A stretch of 64,000 nucleotides of DNA from Candidatus Gastranaerophilales bacterium (GCA_944324175.1 CALUVH010000012.1:1-64000); one strand, 5' to 3'. Shown: positions 53,196 through 62,263, counted from the stretch's first letter. Program-made: numbers and translations. The notes: generated from the sequence alone by a model not told the origin.

Positions 53196-53667
53196 AGTAA
53201 TTTGCAAATCATTGCAAGATACAAAAAAATTATCAAAAATTTTTACAAAATTTATTCAAGATGGAGCCTTCGCAAGTTTATACGGCGAAATCGGAGCAGG
53301 TAAGACAGCCTTCGTAAAACTTGTGGCTGAAGCTCTAGATGTACAAGAAAAAGTAACAAGTCCTAGCTTTGTTATTTTGAATGAATACCATAGTGGAAAA
53401 CTTCCTGTATATCACTTTGACTTGTACAGACTTGAAAATGAAGGTGTAGGTACAATTTTGGATGAACTAAGAGAATATTCAGAAGGTAGACAACTAACTT
53501 TTGTTGAATGGGCAGAATTCTCACAAGATGAAATACCTTTTGATCACCTAAAAGTTAATGTAACATACTCTGATGATGATTCAAGAATTTATGAATTTGA
53601 AGGGATAGGTGAAAAATCAATGGAAATTGTAAAAAACATTGAAAAGCATTCAAAGGAGCAATTATAA
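53185..53667 (+). CDS. tsaE: tRNA threonylcarbamoyladenosine biosynthesis ATPase TsaE
   Basis: 160 residues. Walker A is GEIGAGKT, followed by VTSPSFVILNEY and YHFDLYRLENE, all TsaE signatures. It is the ATPase of the t6A synthesis complex with TsaB and TsaD. It overlaps both the preceding GGDEF gene and, by one base, tsaB. Confidence 0.95.
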   Translation: MGYKVICKSLQDTKKLSKIFTKFIQDGAFASLYGEIGAGKTAFVKLVAEALDVQEKVTSPSFVILNEYHSGKLPVYHFDLYRLENEGVGTILDELREYSEGRQLTFVEWAEFSQDEIPFDHLKVNVTYSDDDSRIYEFEGIGEKSMEIVKNIEKHSKEQL

Positions 53668-54281
53668 TGACAACCATTTTAGCATTTGACACATCTTTAG
53701 ATAAAATGTATGTAGTACTAAAAAAGGGAGCCCACGTGCTATCTTCAGAAGTGGTTGAAAACAAGGATAATAAATACCACTCCGCATTTTTAATATCTAC
53801 ACTGCAAAATATATTATCAAAAAACAACATCAAACCTGAAAATATAGACCTTATTGCTATAAATATCGGTCCGGGAAGTTTTACGGGAATACGTGCTTGC
53901 ACAACAGTTGCAAGAGTAATGGCGCAACAATTAAACTGTAAAGTAATAGGTATTTCTTCTTTGGAAATTTTATCCCATTTAGCGAGAAAAAATCCTTTTG
54001 TGGCACTTGATGCTAGAAAAAATATGGCATATGTTTGGGCTGATGACGAGGTGAAAGGCGCTATTCCGCTGGAAAAAGTTCAGGAAATGCTAAAAAACAA
54101 AGACTATGAAATAATAACCGATGATAAACTCAATCCGATATTCGGAGGAAAGTCATATCAACAAGGAAACTATCCAATCGGGGAAATACTCGCAGAACTG
54201 GCTGAAAAAAAGATTAAAAAAGCATCAGGAAATTGGGGGGAACTTTTACCACTGTATATACAACCGCCTCCAATGGGTTAA
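53667..54281 (+). CDS. tsaB: tRNA threonylcarbamoyladenosine biosynthesis protein TsaB
   Basis: 204 residues. ILAFDTSLDKMYV and INIGPGSFTGIRACTTVARVM (family signature GPGSFTGIR) identify it. It scaffolds TsaD and TsaE for t6A at position 37 of ANN-decoding tRNAs. The C-terminal lobe is rather short. It is the last gene of yebC-GGDEF-tsaE-tsaB, followed by a terminator. tsaD is not in the window. Confidence 0.94.
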   Translation: MTTILAFDTSLDKMYVVLKKGAHVLSSEVVENKDNKYHSAFLISTLQNILSKNNIKPENIDLIAINIGPGSFTGIRACTTVARVMAQQLNCKVIGISSLEILSHLARKNPFVALDARKNMAYVWADDEVKGAIPLEKVQEMLKNKDYEIITDDKLNPIFGGKSYQQGNYPIGEILAELAEKKIKKASGNWGELLPLYIQPPPMG

Positions 54282-54290
54282 AAAATTACC

Positions 54291-54330
54291 TGCCGATAAT
54301 ATTTCTTAATATTTCGGCAATTTTTTTTAT
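54291..54330 (+). terminator. Intrinsic terminator after tsaB
   Basis: TGCCGATAATATT and AATATTTCGGCA form a stem with one bulge, followed by eight T. Confidence 0.88.
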
Positions 54331-54342
54331 TATAGGAGTTAT

Positions 54343-55728
54343 ATGAATATGAAAATACTAGGGATTACTACAAACTTTTTAAAAGCAAATAACCAAATAG
54401 AAAAGAATAATCAGAGAGATTATTCTTCATACAGACTACCAGTAAGACACCTCCGACAATTAGATACTGACGTTTTTCAAAAACAATCGGATATAAGTTT
54501 CTCAGGAATCCTAGGTGGAGGTGAATTTAAAAATATACTAAACAATCGAACCATACATTGCATATACTGCGGTAGACCTATGCTTAGTAATAAAGTTGCA
54601 GCTAAACTTAAAAATAACGGAGTATTTTCAGGTCCAATACAAAACTTCGCACAAGAAATGTTAAACTACCTTCAGTACTTGCATCCGACAGAAAAAGAAA
54701 CTTTAAAAAAAATCACAATTATGGCATTCGATGCGCCTAACATTAGACTATCTGAAGCAATAAAACGATTATACCCAGAAGCAAATGCAGAACTTCTCAA
54801 AGAACAAAAACCTATTTTAAAAGAACTTGCCGCCTTCGGTGACAGACTTCCATACGGATATAAGACCAAATATAAAAAGCTGATGCAAGTGTACAAAAAT
54901 AGATTAGAAGAAAAAGAATACATTCCCGAAGAGTTCAGCGGAAAAGAATTTGCATATAAACTTTCCAGAATATCTGAAACAATAAAAGATGAAAATCTTG
55001 CAAATAGAATACTTAAATTAACTGAACCCCTGACTCATCCTATTTTTAAAAAATCGGACGAGCCATTAACTGATAAATTTGCGACACGAATATTAGCCCT
55101 TACTGAAACCCGAGACTTTAAAAAATCCGAGCTCACAAAACCGTACCTACAAAAATTACTAATTAAACAAATAAACTTATATGCTGAAATATTAAATCGT
55201 AAAGATATAATGAAATTATGCCAAACCGCCATAGATACAATTGATAAAAAGCCCGTCAAAATAAAATTCAGTAACAAAGCCCTACGATACGACCTTAACG
55301 AAGTACTTGAAGGTATGCCTAATGAAACTCTTTATGAAAGCATAATGAATACAGCAAGACGCCTACCAACTTCCCAGACAAGCGTGAATGCTTTTATTAC
55401 AAAGCATGAAAACTCAGCATCCGATGCAATCGGATATGATATCCTAAGACCTTCTATTGTAACTATTGAGCATATGCACCCAAAATCTCAAAATGGTTCA
55501 AATTCACTTGCTAACTACGCTCTTAGCTGCGGAAGGGACAATAACAACCGTTCAAGCGAGCCTATGAATTTATTCATTGAACAATTTTCACAAAGAAACC
55601 AACAACAATATTTTGATGAAATTTACCAAGAAGTAATAAAAAACAGAATTCCAAAAGACGTATTTTTCAAAATGCTCAAGACTTTTACTAAAGAGAGTGG
55701 GCGTAGTATTGACACCTCAAAATATTAA
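54343..55728 (+). CDS. HNH-nuclease-like protein with N-terminal FSG tag
   Basis: 461 residues; AGGAG precedes the first ATG, and a second ATG two codons later is possible. The N-terminal 50 residues are polar and end in ISFSG (51-55). A CIYC pair (73-76) could bind zinc. Residues about 370-405 contain IEHMHPKSQNGSNSLANY followed by SCGRDNNNRSS. This fits the HNH pattern (E-H, N, second half with Cys/Asn). The middle (90-350) is helical and unassigned. There is no signal peptide. A nuclease effector or repair enzyme is possible; activity is inferred only from the motif. Confidence 0.7.
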   Translation: MNMKILGITTNFLKANNQIEKNNQRDYSSYRLPVRHLRQLDTDVFQKQSDISFSGILGGGEFKNILNNRTIHCIYCGRPMLSNKVAAKLKNNGVFSGPIQNFAQEMLNYLQYLHPTEKETLKKITIMAFDAPNIRLSEAIKRLYPEANAELLKEQKPILKELAAFGDRLPYGYKTKYKKLMQVYKNRLEEKEYIPEEFSGKEFAYKLSRISETIKDENLANRILKLTEPLTHPIFKKSDEPLTDKFATRILALTETRDFKKSELTKPYLQKLLIKQINLYAEILNRKDIMKLCQTAIDTIDKKPVKIKFSNKALRYDLNEVLEGMPNETLYESIMNTARRLPTSQTSVNAFITKHENSASDAIGYDILRPSIVTIEHMHPKSQNGSNSLANYALSCGRDNNNRSSEPMNLFIEQFSQRNQQQYFDEIYQEVIKNRIPKDVFFKMLKTFTKESGRSIDTSKY

Positions 55729-55818
55729 AATTTGTAAAAATATACTCAAAATCACTAAATTTTTTATCTCAAATATCCGATACAAAAAATGTAATTAGTC
55801 AATAAGGAAGTAACGGAT

Positions 55819-56106
55819 ATGACAGAAGCAGGTGCATCATTTAATCGTCCATATAAACCTTTTGGTATGAATGTTAAGGTACCTGAAAGGACTTTGAAGT
55901 TAGCAGGAGAAACTTTAGGTAATCTGGCTAAATCACCGGCGGATCCATTATTCAAATTCTTAGAGGAAAATGAGAATGTATTTAACGGTGATATCAACTT
56001 CCAAATCAATAAGCTATTTGCAGAAAGCTTCACAATAGGTTCAGCAATGCGTATGGAAGACGAAAAAATGAATGGTATGCCTCCAAGTTTTGATATGCAT
56101 TTTTAG
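55819..56106 (+). CDS. Small hypothetical protein (95 residues)
   Basis: Preceded by AAGGAAG. The sequence MTEAGASFNRPYKPFGMNVK continues as amphipathic helix (LKLAGETLGNLAKSPADPLFKF) and has a Met-rich end (MRMEDEKMNGMPPSFDMHF). No family was recognised and no membrane segment is seen. A terminator follows, so it is probably monocistronic. Confidence 0.65.
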   Translation: MTEAGASFNRPYKPFGMNVKVPERTLKLAGETLGNLAKSPADPLFKFLEENENVFNGDINFQINKLFAESFTIGSAMRMEDEKMNGMPPSFDMHF

Positions 56107-56142
56107 AATAAAACCAATTTTTCTTTGTCTATATTAGATAGA

Positions 56143-56166
56143 AAGGCCCGACGAGGGCCTTTTTAA
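56143..56166 (+). terminator. Intrinsic terminator
   Basis: AGGCCC, loop GACGA, GGGCCT then TTTTT. Confidence 0.88.
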
Positions 56167-56324
56167 GTCCTTTTTTATTCGCTTATAATTTAATAAGTGT
56201 AACATTCTTTTCAGGTTTGCAATATTGGATATTTTATAATAGAATAACATTTGCTAAATAAGTCTAGACGATACAAACATAATATATAGATAGTATGAAT
56301 AACACACATCAAAGGAGAGCAATA

Positions 56325-57419
56325 ATGAAAAAATTCTTTACTTTAATTTTTCCTAAAATGACCAAATATAAAAAGCAAAATAAGGAAAAAACAGCTTTCA
56401 CTTTAGCTGAAATACTAATCACGATTACGATAATTGGCATAGTAGCAATTCTTGTTATACCAGCATTAGTTACCAACTACCAAAATAGAGCTTGGAGTAC
56501 GGCAGCAACTGTATTTGAAAGAAAATTAACTGAAGCGATAAAATCAATGAACTCACAAGAAACTTTATCTGGCTACACTACCACCGAAGACTTCGTTAAT
56601 GAATTGACAAAATATTTAAAAATAAATAAAATTTGCAAAAGCGATAACATAACATCATGTTTTGAAAATAAGGTTCTTTGGGGAGCTGAAAACGAAGAGA
56701 TAGATATAACAACTATTAAAAACGCATCAAACTTTGGACAAAATGACTGGGATACTGAAACTGTTGGCATCCAATTAGCCAACGGAACTACTGGTATAAT
56801 TGCATATAATCCAAACTGCACGCAAGATCCTTATAACAATCAATTCAATGGTTTAGACTGCATAGCGATACTATATGATACTTCCGGCAGTAAAAAGCCG
56901 AACGAATCAGGCAAAGATTTAAGAAGCATTAATGTAAACAGTTTGGGACGCAGTTGCGCTGCAAACATTAACGGTATATGTTTTGGTTCATTATTTATTC
57001 CGGAAGCTATATCTGATGAAGAATGTGAAACTATTAAAGATGATTTAGGGATGACAATGTGTGACACGATGGGACGTGACTACTGGGGAGGAGCTGTAAA
57101 AGCCTGTGGCGGGAAAGCTAATCTACCTAGCAAACAACAAATGATTGAAATAGCAAAATATCTATACAACACAGATAATATAGTATCAAATGTTCCTTCT
57201 GAAAATCTGGTTTTAGATATAGAAAAAGCTTCTAAACTAGGACTTACACCTCTTACAAACGGGCAAGAACTTAAAATTTGGCTAAATAGAGAAGCCAGCT
57301 CTATTGGTTTTGGAGGCAATATGGCTGACCTCGTGAGGTTTGGATTAAATGACTTTAACCCTAATAACACAGCTAGCAGATCTATAGGTGGATATTATGC
57401 TATGTGCATTATTCCATAA
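56325..57419 (+). CDS. Prepilin-like protein with long C-terminal domain
   Basis: 364 residues from the ATG at 56325, which has AAGGAGAG upstream. A long positively charged leader (about 24 residues) ends in TAFTLAEILITITIIGIVAI, a class III prepilin N-terminus with A|FTLAE at the cleavage site and Glu at mature position 5. The mature protein is about 340 residues, larger than ordinary pilins. Its C-terminal part has WGGAVKACGGKANLPSKQQM, IWLNREAS and a final YYAMCIIP, reminiscent of DUF1566/Lcl-like surface modules. It may be a minor pilin or adhesin. No other pilus gene is adjacent. Confidence 0.85.
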   Translation: MKKFFTLIFPKMTKYKKQNKEKTAFTLAEILITITIIGIVAILVIPALVTNYQNRAWSTAATVFERKLTEAIKSMNSQETLSGYTTTEDFVNELTKYLKINKICKSDNITSCFENKVLWGAENEEIDITTIKNASNFGQNDWDTETVGIQLANGTTGIIAYNPNCTQDPYNNQFNGLDCIAILYDTSGSKKPNESGKDLRSINVNSLGRSCAANINGICFGSLFIPEAISDEECETIKDDLGMTMCDTMGRDYWGGAVKACGGKANLPSKQQMIEIAKYLYNTDNIVSNVPSENLVLDIEKASKLGLTPLTNGQELKIWLNREASSIGFGGNMADLVRFGLNDFNPNNTASRSIGGYYAMCIIP

Positions 57420-57486
57420 TATCAAGTCAGTTTCTACTCGCTTTTAGTTAAGATTACTATTAAAAGTTAACACTGAAGATTTGTAA

Positions 57487-57515
57487 AAAGACCACAATGT
57501 GGTCTTTTTTTATTT
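57487..57515 (+). terminator. Intrinsic terminator upstream of pnp
   Basis: AAAGACCACAATGTGGTCTTTTTTT: a perfect stem with a short loop and a T-run. Confidence 0.88.
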
Positions 57516-57521
57516 TTAAGG

Positions 57522-57607
57522 TATAATTGTTATGAAAATCGAAGTGTATAACTAAAAGGTGCAAAAGCACAAATGCAGGTGCAAGTCTCCTGCAAGAAAG
57601 GAAAATT
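57522..57607 (+). promoter_or_regulatory. pnp promoter and leader with two small hairpins and a 12-codon upstream ORF
   Basis: TATAAT at 57522-57527. The leader contains GTGC-AAAA-GCAC (57559-57570) and GCAGG/CCTGC (57575-57593). An ATG at 57573 opens MQVQVSCKKGKL and stops at a TGA overlapping the pnp ATG by two bases. AAGAAAGGA is the pnp ribosome site. PNPase autoregulation through leader hairpins is known in enterobacteria; any such role here is an inference. Confidence 0.4.
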
Positions 57608-59749
57608 ATGACAATACCGGAAACAAAAAAATTCCAAATTGAAATCGGCGGCAAAGAAGTTACCGTCGAGACAGGAAAGTACGCTCAATCAACAAACGGC
57701 TCTGTCACAGTAAGATGTGGGGATACAATGTTATTCGTACATTGCTGTGTATCAAAAGAACCTAGAGTTGGTATCGACTTTTTTCCACTACTAATTGATT
57801 ATGAAGAAAGAATGTCTTCCATAGGTCGTATTCCAGGCGGTTACAACCGTTCAGAAGGTAAAGCAAGTGACAAAGCTATACTTGTTTCTCGTTTAATAGA
57901 CAGACCTATCAGACCATTATTTCCAAAAGGATATAGAAATGATATTCAAATTGTAGCACAACTATTCAGCTACGATCAACAAAATCAACCTGATACACTT
58001 GCAATGCTTGGAGCTTCCTGCGCGTTAATGCTATCAGGCGCACCATTTGAAGGTCCAATAGGTGCAGTAAGAGTATCACGTGATGAAAACGGTAACATGA
58101 TAGCTAACCCAACTCACCAACAAGCTGATAAGTCAGACTTAGATATTGTAGTCGCAGGAACACACGACAGCGTAATTATGGTAGAAGCAGGCTGTAAATT
58201 CGTCACTGAAGACGACATTATGAATGCCGTTGAATTTGCTCAAGTTGAAATTAAAAAACAATGTGAAGCTCAAGTTGAATTTGCAAAAGCTTGTGGTGTC
58301 GTAAAAGAAGAATTTGTAAATCCTTACGATACTACTGAAATCAAAAAAATCATTGATGAAACAGCTCACGACATGATTTTTGATGCTTATCACAACTTTG
58401 ATAGAGAATACAGACAAAACAAACTGGAAGAAGCTAAAGCACTAGTGAAAGAAAAAATCGATGCACTTCCTGACGACGATTACATCAAAAAGATTATCGA
58501 AGAAACAGGAATTGACTTCGTAGCAGAAGAATTCAAAAATGCAGAAAAGAAAATTATGCGTACTATGATTTTGGATGAAGGAGTGAGAGCTGACGGAAGA
58601 AAGCCTCATGATGTTCGTCCTATCTGGTGTGAAGTAGGTGTAATACCAAGAGCTCACGGTTCAGCTGTATTCACTAGAGGACAAACCCAAGTATTATCAG
58701 TTGCGACATTGGCAGGTCCTGCGATGAAACAAGAACTTGACGGCGTAGACCCAGAAACAGAAAAGACATATATGCACAAGTACATATTCCCAGGATTTTC
58801 AGTTGGTGAAGTAAAACCATTGAGAGGACCGGGAAGAAGAGAGGTCGGACACGGTAATTTAGCTGAAAGAGCTAACGTGCCTGCACTTCCATCACAAGAA
58901 GAATTCGGCTACACAATCCGTGTTACATCTGATGTGTTGGAATCAAACGGATCTACCTCAATGGCTTCAACTTGCGGATCTTCTATGGCATTGATGAACG
59001 CTGGTGTTCCTGTAAAATGTATGATAGGTGGAGTTGCAATGGGTATGATTACTGAAGAAGGTAAAGAACCTGTTGTATTGACAGACATTCAAGGTATAGA
59101 AGATTTTCTTGGCGATATGGATTTCAAAGTTACAGGTAACGATACAGGAATTACGGCGCTGCAAATGGATATGAAAGCTAAAGGTATCGCAAACGAAACA
59201 CTTCGTCGTGCTTTAGCTCAAGCAAAAGAAGGTAGATTACATATCTTATCAAAAATGAGAGAAGCAATCACAGAACCTGGACCTATGTCTCCATTTGCAC
59301 CTAGTATCACTACAATGACAATTCCTACAGAAGATATCGGAACAGTTATCGGACCTGGAGGAAAACAAATTCGTTCTATCATTGACGCATCTGGCGCTGA
59401 AATTGACATTCAAGATAACGGCGTTGTAACCATCACATCTAACGACCAAGAAGGTGCTGAAATAGCAAAAAGAATGATTAAAGAGCTGACATTCCACGCT
59501 CAAGAAGGAATGGTATTAAAAGGAAAAGTAGTCAGAATTATTCCTATCGGAGCATTTGTTGAATTAGCACCAGGTAAAGACGGTATGGTACATATATCTC
59601 AAGTATGCAAAGAACGTATTGACACCATCGAACCGCACTTGAATATCGGGGATGAAGTAATCGTCAAAGTTATTAAAATTGATGACAAAGGACGAGTTAA
59701 CCTAACCATTAAAGGTGTAAGTGAAGAAGAAAAGGCTCAATGCCAATAA
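57608..59749 (+). CDS. pnp: Polynucleotide phosphorylase
   Basis: 713 residues, standard length. It is a 3'-5' phosphorolytic exoribonuclease of mRNA decay. Two RNase PH domains (N-terminal with SSIGRIPGGYNRSEGKASDK, second with HGSAVFTRGQTQVLS) flank a helical linker. The KH domain (IGTVIGPGGKQIRSI) and S1 domain (GKVVRIIPIGAFVELAPGKD) are complete. A long perfect hairpin follows the gene. Confidence 0.97.
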   Translation: MTIPETKKFQIEIGGKEVTVETGKYAQSTNGSVTVRCGDTMLFVHCCVSKEPRVGIDFFPLLIDYEERMSSIGRIPGGYNRSEGKASDKAILVSRLIDRPIRPLFPKGYRNDIQIVAQLFSYDQQNQPDTLAMLGASCALMLSGAPFEGPIGAVRVSRDENGNMIANPTHQQADKSDLDIVVAGTHDSVIMVEAGCKFVTEDDIMNAVEFAQVEIKKQCEAQVEFAKACGVVKEEFVNPYDTTEIKKIIDETAHDMIFDAYHNFDREYRQNKLEEAKALVKEKIDALPDDDYIKKIIEETGIDFVAEEFKNAEKKIMRTMILDEGVRADGRKPHDVRPIWCEVGVIPRAHGSAVFTRGQTQVLSVATLAGPAMKQELDGVDPETEKTYMHKYIFPGFSVGEVKPLRGPGRREVGHGNLAERANVPALPSQEEFGYTIRVTSDVLESNGSTSMASTCGSSMALMNAGVPVKCMIGGVAMGMITEEGKEPVVLTDIQGIEDFLGDMDFKVTGNDTGITALQMDMKAKGIANETLRRALAQAKEGRLHILSKMREAITEPGPMSPFAPSITTMTIPTEDIGTVIGPGGKQIRSIIDASGAEIDIQDNGVVTITSNDQEGAEIAKRMIKELTFHAQEGMVLKGKVVRIIPIGAFVELAPGKDGMVHISQVCKERIDTIEPHLNIGDEVIVKVIKIDDKGRVNLTIKGVSEEEKAQCQ

Positions 59750-59758
59750 TTAATTAAG

Positions 59759-59804
59759 GATATTAAGAGGGCGACGGGTAAAAACCCGTCGCCCTCTTAA
59801 TATC
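59759..59804. terminator. Perfect 21-bp hairpin after pnp
   Basis: Positions 59759-59779 are exactly complementary to 59784-59804 around an AAAA loop. The core is GAGGGCGACGGGT. No T-tract follows on either strand, so it may be an mRNA 3'-end stabiliser or a Rho-independent terminator of atypical form. Confidence 0.7.
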
Positions 59805-59835
59805 AATGTTTATATAATACATTTTCAAAATCAAA

Positions 59836-62133
59836 TTACTGTTTTAGTTTATAATATAATTCAGGACTTTTAAATTTTATAAAATTCTCAAATGTATCTA
59901 AATTACTTGTAGCGAGGTAATAAGTTACGCGAGGGTCAAAATCTAACAGACTATATATAACTTTTTCGGCTTTAGCATTGCGCTCTTCTTGAGTTTTTGA
60001 ATTTGACAAAAGCATCCTCAAACTGCCACCACTATTTTGTATAAAACCGTCGTTTCGCATCACCTTAAGCAATATCTCTTTATATTTATCATTATTTTTT
60101 ATATTGATAGACATTGCTTCAAGTAAAACAGCTTTTTCCCCATTTTTCATAACCAGAGTATCAGGATTTAAATTTCTAATATAAGAAATTAAGGTATTAG
60201 TGATTTTATTAATTTCGCTGGATGTAAGCGGTTTTTTGTAAAGTTCATAAGAGTCGTTCATAAGTTTTACATTTTGTGGTGTATAATATTCACCAGACTC
60301 CATAGTATCGTTGTTTAAAGCATTCAATAAATCCAACGGGGCAGCAAAGTATACCTTAGCGCGTTGACCTTCGGGTCTACAAGCTGCAAGGAAATCAGTA
60401 ACAACTTGAGTTGCAGCGCGCTCTAGATTTTCGTTTCTTAATACAAATTCTCGATTTAACAAATCTGAGACCTTGTCTCTATCTTCACGAGCCATAACTT
60501 TGTCTGCAAGCTCAATTTGATTATTTGATTCTAAAAGTGATGATACAATGAATTCATCAGATATTAAAGCAGTCTTATCTAAAAATCTTGAATAAGCATC
60601 GACATAAGATTTTGGATAATGCCTTAATGAATTAGCTATGGATTTTTTGAATTCTTGCTTAAAATTTGCGACAATATTATATTTACCTTCCTCAGTTTCA
60701 ACCACATAGGATTGTGCATCATTTTCCTTTAGAGCCTGATCAAGCAATTCATTTTCTCTTTCAAACTGTTTCAATTTATCAGCAACTTGCCTAACTTGCG
60801 CCGTAGACTCAGTTTCTACATCAATATTGTTGGGATAATTTTTAAATGCATACTCAACATCAGCTTTTCTTTGTCTACGATTAGCGAGTCTTTGGGCGTT
60901 CTCGCTCTTGATATCGTCTGCGATTTGAACGAGAATTCTAAACTCGTCATTTTCGCCATCCACGCCATAGGCCTGTTGAAATTCATCAAGAATAGATCTT
61001 ATAGCAGCCCCGAACTCACCTTTTATGTCTGGATTTTCTTTCCAAAACGCCTTCATAATAGCTTTTTGAGTATTATTCGGATTGTCAAAATTTATTTGCG
61101 TATCAACATCTTTAGCATCTTTCAATATCTGATTAAGATTTTCAGGTAATCTTGCATTAGAAAGGTACTCAGAAAGTCTGTCAGATAAATTTACCTGAGC
61201 AGCTGCGAGCGTCATAATCGGGCTTGTATACTGGAATAAGAATGAATTTTCCTGACCAGCTTTTATTTTTTTCTTTCTTCTTTCGCGTTCTTCTGGGGTA
61301 ATATCTTTCCAAAAATCAAGCATATATTCAGACATAGCTCTTTTTTGCTCATCAGAAAGCTTTCTTCTCTGCTTAGCAGGTAAGGAATTGTCTTTTACCG
61401 TTGAAACAACTGAACGAGGGGCAGTTTTTTCACGCTCACTAGTGATATCGACATGCTTACGAGGGATATACACGTAAGGAAAATTGTCACGGTTATGTAC
61501 TAAAGATTTCCAAAACCCTGCCTGAGGTCTGCGTATTCCAAAAGCATAAATCGTTTCATCTTTAATTGGAGCTATGCCTTGGTATTCATCATTTATATCT
61601 TTTTGAAAATCGGCATCAATTTCTTTGAGCATCTTGCCTTCGAGGTAAATTTTCTTTAAAAGATATAGTCCTAAATCATCTTGTCCATCCTTGAATATAG
61701 GTAACTTTGGATTATCTTTTTTAACATATTGAATATCAGCAACAACAGCAGTGTTAACGCGCGGAGTTGATGAAAGATTTTTAAATAAAGGTTCATCAGG
61801 GTACTGACTGCGTTTTACATCATCTAATGATTTTGCATAATTCAACTTATCAAAAACAACTTGCATAAGCTGCATAGGAGGAATATGCTGATTTGTTTCA
61901 AAATCAGAATACAAATAATTTTTCATTGAGAGAGGCATACCATTTTTGTTAAAAGGCTGCGAGTAAAAATCCTCAGGAGTCCTGAAAAGTCGAGCATTTC
62001 CGACTTTATAATCCTGATAAGCCTGCTCTAAGCTATCACTTTTAATATTTTTGCTTTTCTTATCTTCTTTATTGGGATGACTACCAAAATTCAATTTATT
62101 ATTAAAAAACAGGGTAATTCTATCTATTTTCAT
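59836..62133 (-). CDS. Large hypothetical protein with N-terminal NFG motif
   Basis: 765 residues, AAGAAAGA site before the ATG. Residues 1-20 read MKIDRITLFFNNKLNFGSHP, so the N-F-G motif (15-17) sits earlier than in the other tagged proteins. The rest is polar and mainly helical. A basic stretch near 255-300 (RRKLSDEQKRAMSEYMLDFW, then EERERRKKKIKAG) looks like a small nucleic-acid-binding or NUMOD-like motif. No catalytic motif, signal peptide or membrane segment was recognised. It is monocistronic. Confidence 0.8.
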   Translation of the reverse strand: MKIDRITLFFNNKLNFGSHPNKEDKKSKNIKSDSLEQAYQDYKVGNARLFRTPEDFYSQPFNKNGMPLSMKNYLYSDFETNQHIPPMQLMQVVFDKLNYAKSLDDVKRSQYPDEPLFKNLSSTPRVNTAVVADIQYVKKDNPKLPIFKDGQDDLGLYLLKKIYLEGKMLKEIDADFQKDINDEYQGIAPIKDETIYAFGIRRPQAGFWKSLVHNRDNFPYVYIPRKHVDITSEREKTAPRSVVSTVKDNSLPAKQRRKLSDEQKRAMSEYMLDFWKDITPEERERRKKKIKAGQENSFLFQYTSPIMTLAAAQVNLSDRLSEYLSNARLPENLNQILKDAKDVDTQINFDNPNNTQKAIMKAFWKENPDIKGEFGAAIRSILDEFQQAYGVDGENDEFRILVQIADDIKSENAQRLANRRQRKADVEYAFKNYPNNIDVETESTAQVRQVADKLKQFERENELLDQALKENDAQSYVVETEEGKYNIVANFKQEFKKSIANSLRHYPKSYVDAYSRFLDKTALISDEFIVSSLLESNNQIELADKVMAREDRDKVSDLLNREFVLRNENLERAATQVVTDFLAACRPEGQRAKVYFAAPLDLLNALNNDTMESGEYYTPQNVKLMNDSYELYKKPLTSSEINKITNTLISYIRNLNPDTLVMKNGEKAVLLEAMSINIKNNDKYKEILLKVMRNDGFIQNSGGSLRMLLSNSKTQEERNAKAEKVIYSLLDFDPRVTYYLATSNLDTFENFIKFKSPELYYKLKQ

Positions 62134-62263
62134 TGAATATCTTTCTTTTTATTCTGTAATATGTTTGAGGTAAAAGACATATAAATTCTAAATTTTGCTA
62201 GTTTATTAACAATCATTTACATTTTTGTGATAATATTGAGGTATAGACAAGGGAGAAACGCGT

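Noticed and set aside
57532-57555. Seven-codon frame (MKIEVYN) right after the pnp -10 box
   Set aside because: Its ATG lies only four bases after the hexamer, upstream of the expected transcription start, so it would not be transcribed in full.
57559-57600. Cobalamin-riboswitch-like string GGTGCAAGTC upstream of pnp
   Set aside because: Only one short block resembles the B12 box, the rest of the aptamer is missing, and pnp is not a cobalamin gene.
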